From the NCBI GenBank assembly GCA_030840885.1, contig JAVEDQ010000230.1, positions 1 through 5,263 on the forward strand: DNA of 5,263 bases, written 5' to 3'. Source of the DNA: Frankiaceae bacterium. Lineage in GTDB: Bacteria; Actinomycetota; Actinomycetes; Frankiales; Frankiaceae. This document shows, in pieces, positions 4,972-5,263 of this stretch. Position 1 is the first letter of the stretch. Every line of letters begins with the position of its first letter. The position numbers and the translations under genes are program-made. A model generated the notes under the pieces. It ran no database searches and was not told where the DNA came from. It saw only the letters and a list, made by a program, of their open reading frames with translations.

Positions 4972-5263
4972 GGCCGACGCGAGCTGTCCGGCGCGGCGCC
5001 CGCACCCGCTTCGTCGGGGCCGTCGGGATCCTCGTCCGGCGGCGGACCGCCGCGCAGCCGGAGGACCAGCAGGACGACGACCAGCAGGGCCGGGACCGCG
5101 AGGATCCCGAGCAGCACCTTGACCGTGCCGCCTCCGCTCTGCTTGCCGCGCACGAGCACGTAGTCCCCGGGGCCGGCGAACTGGGCCTCGATGACGTCGA
5201 AGCCGACCTTCGCGCTGGGCAGCTGACGCCAGGCGGCGCCGTCGTTGGTGCGATACCAGAGCG
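4968..5263 (-). CDS. C-terminally membrane-anchored protein of unknown function, C-terminal 97 residues; 5' end outside window
   Basis: The frame is open from the window edge to the TGA at 4968-4970 and no stop interrupts it, so GTG codons inside (such as 5157-5159) need not be the start. The visible part begins with a soluble stretch containing WYRTNDGAAWRQLP and GPGDYVLVRGK, which looks like the end of a beta-rich, probably extracytoplasmic domain. Then comes one strong membrane segment at about residues 47-68 (VKVLLGILAV onwards), followed by Arg-containing RLRGG and a 27-residue tail rich in Pro, Asp, Glu, Gly and Ala. The positive residues after the span suggest outside-to-inside orientation, with the tail in the cytosol. 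There is no LPXTG motif. I do not recognise the family. It overlaps the CPBP gene by 4 bp, so the two are co-translated. Confidence 0.8.
   Translation of the reverse strand, partial: LWYRTNDGAAWRQLPSAKVGFDVIEAQFAGPGDYVLVRGKQSGGGTVKVLLGILAVPALLVVVLLVLRLRGGPPPDEDPDGPDEAGAGAAPDSSRRP

Noticed and set aside
4366..5163. 265-codon plus-strand open frame opposite the CPBP gene
   Set aside because: Rich in Arg, Gly, Pro and Ser with no motif; the minus strand has the EExxxR, FxxxH and HxxxD motifs and membrane spans.

Overview
The window is very GC-rich, with GTG starts, 4-bp gene overlaps and a near-complete ergothioneine cluster, which points to a high-GC actinobacterium. I cannot narrow it to a genus from sequence alone.

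Layout. Positions 1-2462 (+) hold the end of an ergothioneine operon in the order egtB (3'-terminal part), egtC, egtD, with a 1-nt gap and then a 4-bp overlap between genes. EgtD makes hercynine from histidine and SAM. EgtB joins hercynine to gamma-glutamylcysteine through an oxidative C-S bond. EgtC removes the glutamyl group. The final C-S lyase (EgtE) is not found downstream; egtA, if present, would lie upstream of the window. After a 167-bp spacer with a 7-bp hairpin, 2630-3598 (+) encodes a membrane fatty-acid desaturase with all three histidine boxes. Positions 3599-3825 are a non-coding convergent junction rich in hairpins and short repeats. Position 3826-4032 (-) is a cold-shock-domain protein with a strong Shine-Dalgarno and a structured, relatively AT-rich leader. 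Positions 4330-5263 (-) hold a two-gene unit: a C-terminally membrane-anchored protein of unknown function (5' end outside the window), overlapping by 4 bp a CPBP-family (CAAX/Abi-type) intramembrane protease-like protein.

The most unusual points are two in-frame low-complexity insertions in consecutive ergothioneine enzymes: a (Ser-Gly)9 tract in the EgtB FGE-like domain and a (Asp-Ala)4-Asp tract in EgtC encoded by a perfect GACGCC hexanucleotide repeat. Other points are the stacked hairpins and repeats at the desaturase/csp junction, a leader hairpin that buries a GGAGG next to the csp ribosome binding site, and the overlapping pair of a membrane-anchored protein and a CPBP protease. I see no CRISPR array, RNA gene, insertion sequence or clear evidence of a wholly new multi-gene system.
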